Source: Vibrio tritonius (GTDB taxonomy: Bacteria > Pseudomonadota > Gammaproteobacteria > Enterobacterales > Vibrionaceae). Taken from it: DNA of 64,000 nt. The translations under genes were made by a program, and so were the position numbers. The number at the start of each line of letters is the position of its first letter. The stretch's first letter is position 1. Under the pieces are notes generated by a model that saw nothing but the letters and a program-made list of their open reading frames with translations, was not told the DNA's origin and ran no database searches. Below, one piece after another: positions 36,235 through 46,725 of the stretch. The DNA is taken from the NCBI RefSeq assembly GCF_001547935.1, contig NZ_AP014635.1, forward strand, positions 1,674,001-1,738,000, read 5' to 3'.

Positions 36235-36748
36235 AGTGCTCTTTGACTGGTAAAAATGGTCTGTGATTATAACTGACATTGGTAACCATTCCTAAATGTA
36301 ACTGACGCTTTTTACTAAAAATCCACCCAATCGCTTAACCAAGCATCAATTTTTCCACTTCTCACAACAAATAGGCCTCTCCGATTCTCGTTCAACCATT
36401 TAATCGGGCTTAGCAGGTAAGTGAATGCTTATTCACTACTTAATTGGTCTATACCAGATGATTAATTTAGGTGTAATTTACCTACATTTCTGCATAAACG
36501 GGGAATTTTAGATGAGTATGAAGAGAAAAAATCGCTGAAAACGTGTCACTTTTGCTGGTGGATTGACCGATTAATTTGCACAAACCTCACACAATAACGA
36601 AACAGATGCGACAAAAAATACACAGCTTAGAGCAACCTCAATGCGTTAAGTCCGTAGCATCGACGTTTTTCAGACAAAAAAAATCGGCATAAAGCCGATT
36701 GGAAAATAAAACAAAGGAACGAAATGACTTAGGGAAAAGAGCTCAACC
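36235..36748. other. Intergenic region between rlmKL and zapC
   Basis: About 510 bp: the rlmKL promoter side, a zapC terminator (36676-36700), and otherwise AT-rich sequence without a supported open frame. Confidence 0.45.
36676..36700 (-). terminator. Terminator downstream of zapC
   Basis: AATCGGC-ATAAA-GCCGATT, with a run of T on the minus strand, 49 bp after the zapC stop. Confidence 0.72.
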
Positions 36749-37291
36749 TTAGCCGACTAAGGCTATGGTTTGAGGAACAAGTATATGGTTTGCACAGGTC
36801 ATTCTATCGTGCATGACTTTAATGACCTGACCGAATTCTAGAGACTTACTGCCGTTTAAGCTAAACGATTCCAAATCGACCAAAGCGACCAAACTGGCGT
36901 TCTCTCCCACTTCAAGTACGATGAAGTGGCCTTGATTGTAGCCGTTGGTCAAACTCACTACATCGCCCATCTGAGGCTCGTAACCATAGCCTTGGTAGTC
37001 AAAGAACCAGCTCTTAGGCTGTACAGGCTTATGGAAGCGCTTAGCAGCAACACAGTAAAGGCCCAATTCAGCTTTACGCGGTTCACTCAAAGGTAAATAC
37101 GCGATTTGTTCTTTGTAAGTTTGATAATCTGAAGCATCGTCAACGGAAAAAGGATGACGTTCGAAAGCACAATCAACTAATAGATTACGACTGAGGTTGG
37201 TTCTAAACACCATATCCTCGTCTAGGTCTAACATCAGATAGCCTTCGCCATCCGAGTAGTACCACGTCCATTTGTCACTGGGTTTAAGCAT
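36749..37291 (-). CDS. zapC: Cell division protein ZapC
   Basis: A 180-residue soluble FtsZ-bundling factor that stabilises the Z-ring. Recognised by the N-terminus KPSDKWTWYYSDGEGYLMLDL, the PKSWFFDYQGY segment and IKVMHDRM near the C-terminus, all matching E. coli ZapC/YcbW. It lies next to pyrD, as in E. coli, but a terminator separates the two genes here. Confidence 0.9.
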   Translation of the reverse strand: MLKPSDKWTWYYSDGEGYLMLDLDEDMVFRTNLSRNLLVDCAFERHPFSVDDASDYQTYKEQIAYLPLSEPRKAELGLYCVAAKRFHKPVQPKSWFFDYQGYGYEPQMGDVVSLTNGYNQGHFIVLEVGENASLVALVDLESFSLNGSKSLEFGQVIKVMHDRMTCANHILVPQTIALVG

Positions 37292-37385
37292 TGTGCCCTC
37301 TCTATACGCTCTTCATTATTAGAATTTAGGTAAACGCTTAATTACCTTTGCCAACGAATAGAGGTAATTTTATTAGTGAGTTAGG

Positions 37386-37420
37386 AAAAAAAAAGAGGAA
37401 ATGAATTACTCATTTCCTCT
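37386..37420 (-). terminator. Terminator of pyrD
   Basis: AGAGGAAATGA / TCATTTCCTCT perfect 11-bp stem with a 5-base loop and a long T-run on the minus strand. Confidence 0.85.
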
Positions 37421-37483
37421 GAAAGTCACCCTGTCACATTTATTCTTCGATCGAATATTGCGCAGGTTTTTTTTTGATGGTCT

Positions 37484-38494
37484 CTATAAATTGGTTACAA
37501 TATCGCGAACCAAGCCAGGACCTTTATAGATAAAACCACTATAAACTTGAACTAACTTCGCCCCGGCCATCAATTTCTCTTTAGCCGATACGTAATCATC
37601 AATCCCGCCAACGCCAATGATAGGGATCTCTTCCCCTAGCTCTTGGTAAAGACACTTAATCACTTCAGTGCTACGGGATGTAAGCGGACGACCACTCAAG
37701 CCACCGGTTTCTGATGCAAACTTCATCCCTTCCACTAAACTGCGATCCAATGTGGTATTGGTTGCAATCACACCGTCAATCTTGTTTTTCAATAGTGACT
37801 GACAAATTTGGCGCAATTCGTCATCACTTAAATCTGGAGCGATCTTCAATGCTAATGGGACATATTTGTCGTGCTTTTCAGCTAACTCACTTTGTTTCGC
37901 TTTCAGCGCAGCCAACAATTCATCTAAGGCTTCGCCGTACTGCAGCGTACGAAGTCCTGGAGTATTTGGAGAACTGATATTCACTGCAATATAACCAGCA
38001 AAGTCATAGACTTTATCCATACAAATCAGATAGTCATCTACCCCATTTTCAATCGGTGTATCTTTGTTCTTACCGATATTAATGCCGATGATGCCATCGT
38101 ATTTGGCTTTTTTCACATTCTCTACAAGAACATCAACGCCTTTATTGTTGAAGCCCATGCGATTGATGATCCCCTCAGCAGGAATCAAACGGAAAAGACG
38201 TGGTTTGTCATTACCTGGTTGTGGGCGTGGCGTAACGGTACCCACTTCAACGAAACCAAATCCCATTGCGCCAAATGCTTCAATACACTCACCGTTCTTA
38301 TCCAAGCCAGCCGCCAAGCCAACAGGGTTTTTGAACGTTAAGCCCATACATTCAACTGGACGATTAGGGAGATGTTGACGATAGAAAAGATCAAGAGGAG
38401 TGCCGGTGAAACGTTTGAAATTTTGGATAGCAAGATCATGCGCCTTCTCTGCATCCAATTTGAAAAAGCCAGTTCTGGCTACGCGGTAGAGCAT
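37484..38494 (-). CDS. pyrD: Dihydroorotate dehydrogenase (quinone), class 2
   Basis: The fourth step of pyrimidine synthesis, oxidising dihydroorotate with quinone at the inner membrane. The 336-residue protein has the class 2 N-terminal extension (residues 1-40, [21 protein letters not shown]), [16 protein letters not shown], the active-site Ser loop in [13 protein letters not shown], and the FMN site [30 protein letters not shown] gdh terminator lies just before its start. Confidence 0.96.
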   Translation of the reverse strand: MLYRVARTGFFKLDAEKAHDLAIQNFKRFTGTPLDLFYRQHLPNRPVECMGLTFKNPVGLAAGLDKNGECIEAFGAMGFGFVEVGTVTPRPQPGNDKPRLFRLIPAEGIINRMGFNNKGVDVLVENVKKAKYDGIIGINIGKNKDTPIENGVDDYLICMDKVYDFAGYIAVNISSPNTPGLRTLQYGEALDELLAALKAKQSELAEKHDKYVPLALKIAPDLSDDELRQICQSLLKNKIDGVIATNTTLDRSLVEGMKFASETGGLSGRPLTSRSTEVIKCLYQELGEEIPIIGVGGIDDYVSAKEKLMAGAKLVQVYSGFIYKGPGLVRDIVTNL

Positions 38495-38508
38495 TGTGCC
38501 TCCGATAG

Positions 38509-38533
38509 AAAAAAGCCCCGATTAAACGGGGCG
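38509..38533 (-). terminator. Terminator of the NAD-glutamate dehydrogenase gene
   Basis: GCCCCG-ATTAAA-CGGGGC with a T-run on the minus strand, between the gdh stop and the pyrD start. Confidence 0.82.
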
Positions 38534-38567
38534 TTATTATTGACGTATTCGAAGCACAATTCAATTA

Positions 38568-41500
38568 TTATTGCGCAACTTGGCAGTTTAAGTTGAGCAA
38601 CATCAACTCTCGCAGTGCAACAGAGAATTTTGCAAACTCATGAACTGAGCCAACTTTGAACTCATTGAGTATATTTTCCCACCGGTGTAATGAAGTCTCA
38701 TTGAGCTGTAACCAATTCTCCAGTGCATTCATCACGTCAAGCTCTTGCATTGAACAACCACACGATAGTACTTGGGCGGTCAATTGACGCTGTTGCCAAT
38801 CAAGATCTTCACGGAACGCCGCGCGAGCAAGTGCCTGCCAATTATTATCAACTGCTTGGCTATTAATTTGCTTCAAGAACCAATGGAGTGACAAACGATC
38901 GCCCAACATGAAGTAAACCAACGCGGTCTGTTCCATGGTTTGGCCGTTCTCTTTTGCAACACAAGAGATATCGAGCGCAGAGTACAAACTGGATAAACGC
39001 GCAACATAGTTAGCGGTATCACTGTCTATGCCCTGCTCAACCCAGCGCTTGGCCACTTCGTTATGCTCCGTAACCTCTTCTGCAACCAGAACTTGATCAA
39101 GTTTTTGTGTTAGCACGGTTACATCACCGTGGAAACGATCAATCAGCTCTTGAACAGACTGTTTACCCAAACGAGATCGCAATAACCAACGGGTTAAACG
39201 TCTCAAGGTACGTCTTACTGAGAACAACACATCATATTGTGCTTGAGTGGTTGCTTGATTATCTACAAGGCGCACTTTTTTCAAAATATCCGCAAAGCTA
39301 AATATTTCACGTGCCGCCGCGTAGGCATTCGCAATATCCACCACATTGGCGCCCGTTTCATCATGTAATCGTGTCACAAAATTGCATCCCATTTCATTGA
39401 CCATCTGGTTGGCCAACGCTGTTGCAATGATTTCGGCACGTAGCGGATGATTCGGCATATGGGCTTGGTAATGTTGGCGCAACTCGGTTGGGAAATAATT
39501 CACCAACTGCTGTGCGTGGTAATCATCGTTGGCGATGCCGTCACACGCCAATTCCTCTTTCAGTACCATCTTGCCGTACGCAACCAGCACAGCAAGCTCA
39601 GGTCGAGTGAGACCTACCCCTTGCTTTTCACGTTCCAGTAAGGTTTCATCATCAGGAATGTATTCTAACCCACGATCCAGATGGCCCGCTTTTTCCATGG
39701 TGTGAATAAAGCGAATTTGCTCTTTCATCACCGATACGCCCTGATGCTCAGTAACAGAGATCGATTCGGATTGGCAATAAGCATCATCTAACACAATAAC
39801 GCCAACTTCCTCTTCCATTTTTTCCAATGTTTCATTGCGCTGTTTAATGGTGAGGTCACCGTTGGCCACCAACGTATTGAGGAAGATCTTAATGTTGACT
39901 TCATTATCCGAACAATCAACACCACCAACGTTGTCGACAAAGTCGGTATTCACACGGCCGCCTTTCAGTGCGTATTCAATACGACCACGTTGCGTCATCC
40001 CGAGGTTACCGCCTTCACCGACGACTCGAGCATTAAGCTCTCGTCCATCGATACGTAATCCATCGTTGGCTCGGTCTCCGACATCAGTATGGGTTTCAAC
40101 CGATGACTTAACATAGGTGCCGATCCCACCATTCCAGAGCAGATCAACCTCCATGCGTAAAATGGCTTTAATCAGATCATTGGGTGCAAGACTTGCCTTC
40201 TTCACACCCAACATTTTCTGTACTTCACTCGATAACGGGATCGATTTTGCTTTGCGTGAGAAGATACCGCCGCCTTTGGAGATCAAATCGGTTTGATAAT
40301 CCTCCCAACTGGATCGTGGCAATTTAAAGAGACGATCCCGCTCTTTCCAGCTGGCTTCAGGGTCAGTTGGATTCGGATCGAGGAATATATGAAGATGGTT
40401 AAAGGCCGCGAGTAATTTGGTGTGCTTGGAAAGCAACATACCATTACCAAAGACATCTCCCGCCATATCGCCAACACCAATGGCGGTGAAGTCGGTAGTT
40501 TGAGTATCTATTCCCATTTCACGGAAATGACGCTTAACCGATTCCCAGCCACCTTTTGCGGTGATCCCCATCGCTTTGTGGTCATAACCGTTAGAACCAC
40601 CGGATGCAAATGCATCGCCTAACCAGAATTGGTACTCATCTGAGACGGAGTTCGCCAAATCGGAGAACGTTGCCGTTCCCTTATCAGCAGCGACAACCAA
40701 ATACGGATCGTCTTCATCGTGACGAATCACCTGTTTTGGCCCCACCACTTCGCCTTCAATGATGTTGTCTGTCACATCCAGCAGCGCTCGAATAAAGCGC
40801 TTATAACAACGCTGCCCTTCAGCAAATATCTCATCACGAGTGCTTAACAGTGGCTGTTTCTTACATACAAAGCCGCCTTTTGCACCGACCGGCACAATCA
40901 CAGTATTTTTCACCTGCTGCGCTTTCACTAGGCCAAGAATTTCTGTACGGAAATCCTCTTGTCTATCAGACCAACGCAGGCCACCGCGAGCGACTTTACC
41001 GCCACGTAGGTGAACCCCTTCCATGTCAGGTGCATAAACAAAGATTTCGTAAGCTGGTACGGGCGCAGGTATTTCAGGAATATCACGCGGCTTCATCTTT
41101 AAAGCTAACCAAGGCTTGGTCTGCTTATTCTCATCGGTTTGATAATAGTTAGTACGCAAAGTCGCTAAGATCATGTCCATATAGCGACGAATGATCCTAT
41201 CATCATCCAAGCTTTCCACATTCTCGAGCTGTTCGGTCATTTTCGCGATCAACTCTTGCTGCCCTTTTTGCGACCCTTTGTGTTTTGGATCAAAACGCCG
41301 CACAAACAGATCCACCAGCCCTTTAGCTAGATCTGGGTAGTGATTCAGTGTTTCCTCAATGTATTGTTGGCTAAATGGGAAGCCAACTTGGCGCATATAA
41401 CGAGCATAAGCACGTAAAATAGAGACTTCACGGCCTGTTAATGATGCACTGAGCACAAGACGGTTAAAGCCATCACTCTCCAATTCTCCCGCCCACACTT

Positions 41501-43412
41501 GCGCAAACGCTTGTTGGAATCGGTCGCGCGCTTCACGAAGATCCACCGACTTATCGCTCTTATGTAACATTGAGAAGTCAAGGATCCAATAAGTTTGTAG
41601 ATTGGTTTTAACCACTTCATAAGGCGATTCACCAATCACACGTAAGCCTAGGTTTTCCAACATTGGCATCACGTCTGACAAGTGGATAGGCTCTGCACGG
41701 TGGTAGAGTTTTAAACGTACCGCTTTGGAGTTTTTATGTTCTTCTTGTGCTCGATAGAACAACATACCTAAACGGTTATTCTCATCAAGAGCTTCTAGAC
41801 GTTCAATATCTGCCACGGCTGAGCCTGGCATAATGTCTTCTTTGTAGGAGCGAGGGAATGCACGCATGTACTCTTTCGATAGCGGCAAGCCATGACTTTC
41901 ACCAAAATTGGCGATGATCGCTTCAGACAAACGATCATCCCAGCTGGTGGACGCTTCCATCAAATTCTGTTCGATCTTATTGATATTAATTTCCATATTG
42001 TTGTCATCAACCCTGACAATGTAATGGGTACGGGCAAGCGGACTTTCTGAAAAATACGTGGTGAATTCCACATCCTGTTGGCAACCAAAATAGCGCTTAA
42101 ATATTCGCTGAGTTTGTCGCCGTAGTTCGGTGTTATAACGCTCTTTGGATACATAGACCATACAGCTAAAGAAACGGCCAAATGGATCTCGGCGCACAAA
42201 CAAACGCAGCATGTCACGATCTTGCATTTGCACCACACCCATGCCCACTTCGAGAAGTTCCTCTTCTGTCGATTGCAACAGTTCATCGCGCGGGTAGTTT
42301 TCTAAAATATTATGCAATGCTTTGTGAGCATAAGAGGCTTGACGATACCGACTGGCATCAATAATACGTTGCACTTTTTCACAAATAAGTGGGATGCTCT
42401 CTACGCTTTGGTTGTACACCGCTGAGGTATATAACCCCGTGAAGCGATGCTCACCAATGACTTTGCCACTGGCATCGAACTTTTTGATACCAACGTAATC
42501 GGTGTACGCAGGCCTATGAATGCGCGATTGTTTGTTGCCTTTGGTCACAATCAATAGATATGGTTTTTGCGCTTCAAGACGAGCGGAGTTAGGGAACTGA
42601 GATAACTTAACGCCACGAACATGTTGAGGATCGGAAAACAGGCCAAGTCCAACATCCTTGGTCGGTCTTAACTCACTTTCTCCATCCGTTTCAACTAAAT
42701 CAAACTCTTTATAGCCCATAAACGTAAAGTTATGATCCCCAAGCCACCGGAGAAATGCCACGGTTTCTGCGAAACGATCATCTTCGATCGGAATCTGTTT
42801 TCGTTCTTGTTCTAATTGTTCAATAACTTGGTTAAGACGCCCTACCATTGGTTGCCAGTCTTTCACCACTAAAGCGGTATCCGCTAGAATTGAGAGTAGC
42901 TCACTTCGAAGCTCATCCATTTCTTCTTGGGTGTTTAGGCGATCAACCTCAATATGAAACAGCGAATGCCAGTGCCCCTTACTCTGATTAATACTCGTAA
43001 TCGAGCCACGTTTATTACGTGCAATCTGAGTCGGGCCGTTGAGCATTAGGTGGGATGTTAAATCTAAACGACTTAGCGCCATTTTTATCGAATCAACCAA
43101 AAATGGCGTATCGGGAACAACGATTTCAACAATGGTATGAGTGGATTGCCAACCTTGGCGACTGACTGTCGGGTTAAATACCCGAACAGATTGTTCTTCC
43201 GGTGATTTTTCATTGATGTGATGCCATAAACTGACAATCGCACCATACAGATCAGACTCGTTCCGTGAGACTAAATCGTCCTGAGAAATATTACTAAATA
43301 GATGCTGAGCAAGCTGAGTCACTAAAGGCTGTTGGGCAAGCTCTACACGGTCTTGAATCAGTTGATACACTTTTTCAAGTAAAACCGGCATCAGAGTTTC
43401 ACGCGCGGTCAT
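38568..43412 (-). CDS. NAD-specific glutamate dehydrogenase, large (180-kDa) type
   Basis: A 1614-residue cytoplasmic enzyme, length normal for the large bacterial NAD-GDH family that deaminates glutamate catabolically. The N-terminal half holds ACT-like regulatory regions. The catalytic centre includes VHLRGGKVARGGLRWSDRQEDFRTEILGL, VKNTVIVPVGAKGGFV with the substrate Lys, SGGSNGYDHKAMGITAKGGW and IGVGDMAGDVFGNGML. The C-terminus is a long helical domain. Start set at the ATG at 43412 with TTGGAG upstream; a TTG four codons earlier is the alternative. Twin palindromes upstream suggest tight control. Confidence 0.94.
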   Translation of the reverse strand: MTARETLMPVLLEKVYQLIQDRVELAQQPLVTQLAQHLFSNISQDDLVSRNESDLYGAIVSLWHHINEKSPEEQSVRVFNPTVSRQGWQSTHTIVEIVVPDTPFLVDSIKMALSRLDLTSHLMLNGPTQIARNKRGSITSINQSKGHWHSLFHIEVDRLNTQEEMDELRSELLSILADTALVVKDWQPMVGRLNQVIEQLEQERKQIPIEDDRFAETVAFLRWLGDHNFTFMGYKEFDLVETDGESELRPTKDVGLGLFSDPQHVRGVKLSQFPNSARLEAQKPYLLIVTKGNKQSRIHRPAYTDYVGIKKFDASGKVIGEHRFTGLYTSAVYNQSVESIPLICEKVQRIIDASRYRQASYAHKALHNILENYPRDELLQSTEEELLEVGMGVVQMQDRDMLRLFVRRDPFGRFFSCMVYVSKERYNTELRRQTQRIFKRYFGCQQDVEFTTYFSESPLARTHYIVRVDDNNMEININKIEQNLMEASTSWDDRLSEAIIANFGESHGLPLSKEYMRAFPRSYKEDIMPGSAVADIERLEALDENNRLGMLFYRAQEEHKNSKAVRLKLYHRAEPIHLSDVMPMLENLGLRVIGESPYEVVKTNLQTYWILDFSMLHKSDKSVDLREARDRFQQAFAQVWAGELESDGFNRLVLSASLTGREVSILRAYARYMRQVGFPFSQQYIEETLNHYPDLAKGLVDLFVRRFDPKHKGSQKGQQELIAKMTEQLENVESLDDDRIIRRYMDMILATLRTNYYQTDENKQTKPWLALKMKPRDIPEIPAPVPAYEIFVYAPDMEGVHLRGGKVARGGLRWSDRQEDFRTEILGLVKAQQVKNTVIVPVGAKGGFVCKKQPLLSTRDEIFAEGQRCYKRFIRALLDVTDNIIEGEVVGPKQVIRHDEDDPYLVVAADKGTATFSDLANSVSDEYQFWLGDAFASGGSNGYDHKAMGITAKGGWESVKRHFREMGIDTQTTDFTAIGVGDMAGDVFGNGMLLSKHTKLLAAFNHLHIFLDPNPTDPEASWKERDRLFKLPRSSWEDYQTDLISKGGGIFSRKAKSIPLSSEVQKMLGVKKASLAPNDLIKAILRMEVDLLWNGGIGTYVKSSVETHTDVGDRANDGLRIDGRELNARVVGEGGNLGMTQRGRIEYALKGGRVNTDFVDNVGGVDCSDNEVNIKIFLNTLVANGDLTIKQRNETLEKMEEEVGVIVLDDAYCQSESISVTEHQGVSVMKEQIRFIHTMEKAGHLDRGLEYIPDDETLLEREKQGVGLTRPELAVLVAYGKMVLKEELACDGIANDDYHAQQLVNYFPTELRQHYQAHMPNHPLRAEIIATALANQMVNEMGCNFVTRLHDETGANVVDIANAYAAAREIFSFADILKKVRLVDNQATTQAQYDVLFSVRRTLRRLTRWLLRSRLGKQSVQELIDRFHGDVTVLTQKLDQVLVAEEVTEHNEVAKRWVEQGIDSDTANYVARLSSLYSALDISCVAKENGQTMEQTALVYFMLGDRLSLHWFLKQINSQAVDNNWQALARAAFREDLDWQQRQLTAQVLSCGCSMQELDVMNALENWLQLNETSLHRWENILNEFKVGSVHEFAKFSVALRELMLLNLNCQVAQ

Positions 43413-43454
43413 AGGCAACTCCAAGATTACAATGACGTTTTGTTATTGGTGTGT

Positions 43455-43473
43455 TGTAAGCATAGCGCTTACA
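43455..43473. promoter_or_regulatory. Palindromic operator candidate 1 upstream of gdh
   Basis: TGTAAGCATAGCGCTTACA, a 7-bp inverted repeat TGTAAGC/GCTTACA with a 5-bp spacer, about 45 bp before the gdh start. Confidence 0.45.
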
Positions 43474-43492
43474 TTGGATTATGCCTGCTTAT

Positions 43493-43511
43493 TGTAAATA
43501 CTTTATTTACA
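43493..43511. promoter_or_regulatory. Palindromic operator candidate 2 upstream of gdh
   Basis: TGTAAATACTTTATTTACA, an 8-bp perfect inverted repeat with a 3-bp centre. It is the same length and end sequence (TGTAA...TTACA) as candidate 1, with centres 38 bp apart. Confidence 0.5.
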
Positions 43512-43599
43512 TAATGTTAACCACTTTAAATCATTTGTTAGAACAAATAGTTAAATATGTGCGGTAGATAGGAATTTCTCTCTGGAGTGTACGGGCTAA

Positions 43600-43818
43600 T
43601 TATAGAATATCTATCCGTTGAATCTTATTATTTTGGTCAGTAACTAGCCTAAACCGCCCTCTTATACCAAGCTGACTAAGATAAGGACGAAGGCGTGCAG
43701 CAGGAAGTTGCAAACGTAAGCCATTTTCGGTAACAACAAGCACTGTCGAAGCTTGGCCTGAATAATGGTTTAGAAACGTTTGGTAAGAAATGTTTAGTGA
43801 AAAAAAGTATTGATTCAT
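43600..43818 (-). CDS. DUF2835 family small protein
   Basis: A 72-residue soluble protein, MNQYFFSLNISYQTFLNHYSG at the start, then LVVTENGLRLQLPAARLRPYL and a basic C-terminus. I recognise DUF2835, known from vibrios and pseudomonads; the function is unknown. No ribosome-binding site precedes the ATG; the T-run of the pepN terminator ends only about 5 bases before it. A GTG six codons earlier would place the terminator inside the coding sequence. Translation may therefore depend on readthrough from pepN or on a leaderless transcript. Confidence 0.75.
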   Translation of the reverse strand: MNQYFFSLNISYQTFLNHYSGQASTVLVVTENGLRLQLPAARLRPYLSQLGIRGRFRLVTDQNNKIQRIDIL

Positions 43819-43822
43819 AAAT

Positions 43823-43849
43823 AAAAAAAGTGGCACCGAAATGCCACTT
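43823..43849 (-). terminator. pepN terminator abutting the DUF2835 start
   Basis: AAGTGGCA / TGCCACTT stem with a 6-base loop followed by TTTTTTTATTT on the minus strand, running straight into the next ATG. Confidence 0.75.
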
Positions 43850-43867
43850 ATTGTACGAAGGAATGAA

Positions 43868-46474
43868 CTAAGCTTCTAATGCCTTAGTCACTTTTTCGAA
43901 TAGATCGCGAGCTAAGTTATCCATCGCTTTCAGCGTTTCCAACTCTTTTTTGATCAGAGCCTGGCGCGCTTCATCGTAGCGGCGGAATTTTAGTAACGGG
44001 TCAATAAGACGAGAAGCCACCTGCGGGTTACTGCTGTTGAGTTCACGTAAGATCTCACCAGCAAAACGATAACCTTCACCAGATTTCGCATGGAAGTTCA
44101 CTGGGTTATTGTTGAAGAAACTCCCAATCAAACTACGAGTACGGTTCGGGTTCTTCAAACTAAACGCTTCGTGGTTCATGGTTTCTTTAATAGTCTGCAG
44201 TGCATTTTCAGCTGGGTTCGTCCCTTGCAAAATAAACCATTTATCCATTACCAAACCATCATGCGCCCATTTCTCGCTGTAGTCCGCCATAATCTCGGCA
44301 CGGCAAGTTAGTTTCGCATTATTGGCCGCGCTCATTGCCGCCATGGTATCGGTCATGTTGTTAGCTGCTTGGTATTGAGCTTTCACCAATGTGTTACCTT
44401 GCTCGGTAAACGCCAAGTAACCTAGGCAAGAATTACGTAGTGCACGTTGACCAATTGCAGCATGATCAATCGTATATTCTGCTTGTTTCAATGTGTGGTA
44501 CGTGGCGCTAAATTCATCTTCCAACTCAGTCGCAAGTTGAACTTTCATCGCATGCAGCACAGTAGCAATCGCATCAACATCGACACATTTGTACCAACCA
44601 GAGACCTCATTGTGACCCGGTAACGCTAGCATTTCTGCCACAAATGCAGGTTCAAGCTCATCGCTTAGTAGTACACCGCGGAACGCATCAACCACGGTTT
44701 CAGGTAGTTCAACTGCCTGACCATTTTGTACCTTGATAACATTGCTGCGAATGTATTTTGCAAGCAACATTTGACCAGCATCCCAACGAGCAAACTCGTT
44801 ACGAGCATGCACCATCAAAAAGGTTAACTCTTCATCTGAGTATTCGTATTCCAATTTTACAGGGGCAGAAAACTCGCGTAACAGAGATGGAATTGGCTGT
44901 TCAGCAACATTATCAAACACAAATGTTTGCTTCGCTTCTTTCACATCAAGTACGTTATGCACTGACTTACCGTTACGTTGTAACTCAATAACTGAGCCAT
45001 CGGCTGCATACAATTCAATGTCGAATGGGATATGCAGTGGCTGTTTATCTTTTTGCTCATGAGTTGGTTCGGTTACCTGCTCAACCGTCAAAGAATACGT
45101 TTTCGCTTGTGCATCGTATTGGCTTTGAACAGTAAGCGTTGGTGTGCCTGATTGGCTGTACCACAAACGGAACTGTTTTAGATCAACACCAGAAGCATCT
45201 TCCATTGCAGCCACAAAATCTTCACAAGTCGCAGCGGTACCATCATGACGTTCAAAGTACAGCTTCATGCCTTTTTGGAATGCCGCTTCACCCAACAAAG
45301 TGTGCATCATGCGAATCACTTCGCTACCCTTTTCGTACACAGTTACGGTGTAGAAGTTATTCATTTCAATAACTTTTTCTGGGCGAATTGGATGAGACAT
45401 TGGGCTTGAATCTTCAGCAAACTGAGGACCACGAATCACACGCACGTTGTTGATACGATTTACTGCACGAGAACCAAGATCAGAAGAAAATTCTTGATCA
45501 CGGAAAACCGTTAAGCCTTCTTTTAAGCTAAGTTGGAACCAGTCACGACACGTAACGCGGTTACCTGTCCAGTTGTGGAAATACTCATGGCCAATAACAG
45601 ACTCAATACCTAAGTAATCACCATCGGTAGCTGTTTGGTCATTTGCCAAAACGTATTTAGAGTTAAACACGTTCAAGCCTTTGTTTTCCATCGCGCCCAT
45701 GTTGAAGAAATCAACCGCAACCACCATGTAGATATCAAGGTCGTATTCAAGGTCGAAGCGTTCTTCATCCCACTTCATCGCATTAATCAAAGAGACCATT
45801 GCATGATTAGCACGTTCTAAGTTGCCTTTATCAACAAACACTTCTAGCGCAACATTACGTCCAGATTTTGTTTGGTATTGATCACGACGAACATCAAAGT
45901 CACCCGCAACAAGGGCGAAAAGGTAACATGGTTTTGGATGAGGATCTTGCCATTTCACCCAATGGCGACCGTTATCAGCTAGGCCTTCTTCAATACGGTT
46001 ACCGTTACTTAGCAAAAATGGATAAGCCTCTTTATCTGCAATAACGGTTGTGGTGTATTTGGCAAGAACGTCTGGTCGGTCTAAGTAATAAGTAATACGA
46101 CGGAAACCTTCCGCTTCACATTGAGTACAGAACGCACCGCCAGATTTGTATAATCCTTCTAATGCAGTATTCGCTTCTGGATTAATCAAAGTCACAATTG
46201 TCAGTTCACACTGCGCAGGCAATTCGCGAATTTCGAGACTTGATTCGTCCGCGGTATAATCTGACCAATCGGCACCGTCCACTTTTAGTGCTTCTAATGT
46301 GAGTCCTTCACCATCTAAAACGAGTGTCGTTTCATCACCAAGTTGCTTAACGTAAGACACTGCAGTAACGGTAGTTGCAGTATCATGCAAATCGAACGTC
46401 AATTCGATATCGGTGATCGTGTGAGAAGGCTGTTTATAATCTTTTCTGTATTTGGCTTGTGGAGTTTGAGCCAT
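43868..46474 (-). CDS. pepN: Aminopeptidase N (M1 metallopeptidase)
   Basis: An 868-residue cytoplasmic aminopeptidase. The active site shows the substrate loop VDFFNMGAMENKGLN (G-x-M-E-N), the zinc motif IGHEYFHNWTGNRV with the downstream Glu in LKEGLTVFRDQEFS (H-E-x2-H-x18-E), and a catalytic Tyr in FYTVTVYEKGSEV. The C-terminal helical domain is complete. The ATG at 46474 (MAQTPQAKYRKDY) has AAGGAT upstream; a frame from 46531 would add 19 Cys/His-rich non-conserved residues. Terminator directly downstream. Confidence 0.95.
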   Translation of the reverse strand: MAQTPQAKYRKDYKQPSHTITDIELTFDLHDTATTVTAVSYVKQLGDETTLVLDGEGLTLEALKVDGADWSDYTADESSLEIRELPAQCELTIVTLINPEANTALEGLYKSGGAFCTQCEAEGFRRITYYLDRPDVLAKYTTTVIADKEAYPFLLSNGNRIEEGLADNGRHWVKWQDPHPKPCYLFALVAGDFDVRRDQYQTKSGRNVALEVFVDKGNLERANHAMVSLINAMKWDEERFDLEYDLDIYMVVAVDFFNMGAMENKGLNVFNSKYVLANDQTATDGDYLGIESVIGHEYFHNWTGNRVTCRDWFQLSLKEGLTVFRDQEFSSDLGSRAVNRINNVRVIRGPQFAEDSSPMSHPIRPEKVIEMNNFYTVTVYEKGSEVIRMMHTLLGEAAFQKGMKLYFERHDGTAATCEDFVAAMEDASGVDLKQFRLWYSQSGTPTLTVQSQYDAQAKTYSLTVEQVTEPTHEQKDKQPLHIPFDIELYAADGSVIELQRNGKSVHNVLDVKEAKQTFVFDNVAEQPIPSLLREFSAPVKLEYEYSDEELTFLMVHARNEFARWDAGQMLLAKYIRSNVIKVQNGQAVELPETVVDAFRGVLLSDELEPAFVAEMLALPGHNEVSGWYKCVDVDAIATVLHAMKVQLATELEDEFSATYHTLKQAEYTIDHAAIGQRALRNSCLGYLAFTEQGNTLVKAQYQAANNMTDTMAAMSAANNAKLTCRAEIMADYSEKWAHDGLVMDKWFILQGTNPAENALQTIKETMNHEAFSLKNPNRTRSLIGSFFNNNPVNFHAKSGEGYRFAGEILRELNSSNPQVASRLIDPLLKFRRYDEARQALIKKELETLKAMDNLARDLFEKVTKALEA

Positions 46475-46640
46475 TGCCGTAATCCTTTTGACATAATGAA
46501 ATGTGACTAAATGCCAACAATCTAAGCACACGATACAAACTACACTAAATGGAGAACGGTATCTAACGATGGCAGGCTTAGATTAAATTGGTAATACCGA
46601 TCTTAGGCTTGTTGGATTGAATAACAACCCCTAGGCAAAA

Positions 46641-46672
46641 AAAAACGAGGTATTTTCGCTAAATACCTCGTT
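46641..46672 (-). terminator. Terminator of the exported-protein gene
   Basis: AACGAGGTATTT / AAATACCTCGTT 12-bp perfect stem with a 5-base loop and a T-run on the minus strand. Confidence 0.85.
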
Positions 46673-46725
46673 CGCCTTGAACAGTGTTTAATCAGTTAGA
46701 CAAATTTAAAGCTGTTGCATAATCA

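Noticed and set aside
37425..37437. matS-like GTCACCCTGTCAC
   Set aside because: Two mismatches from consensus, including the invariant GTGAC half.
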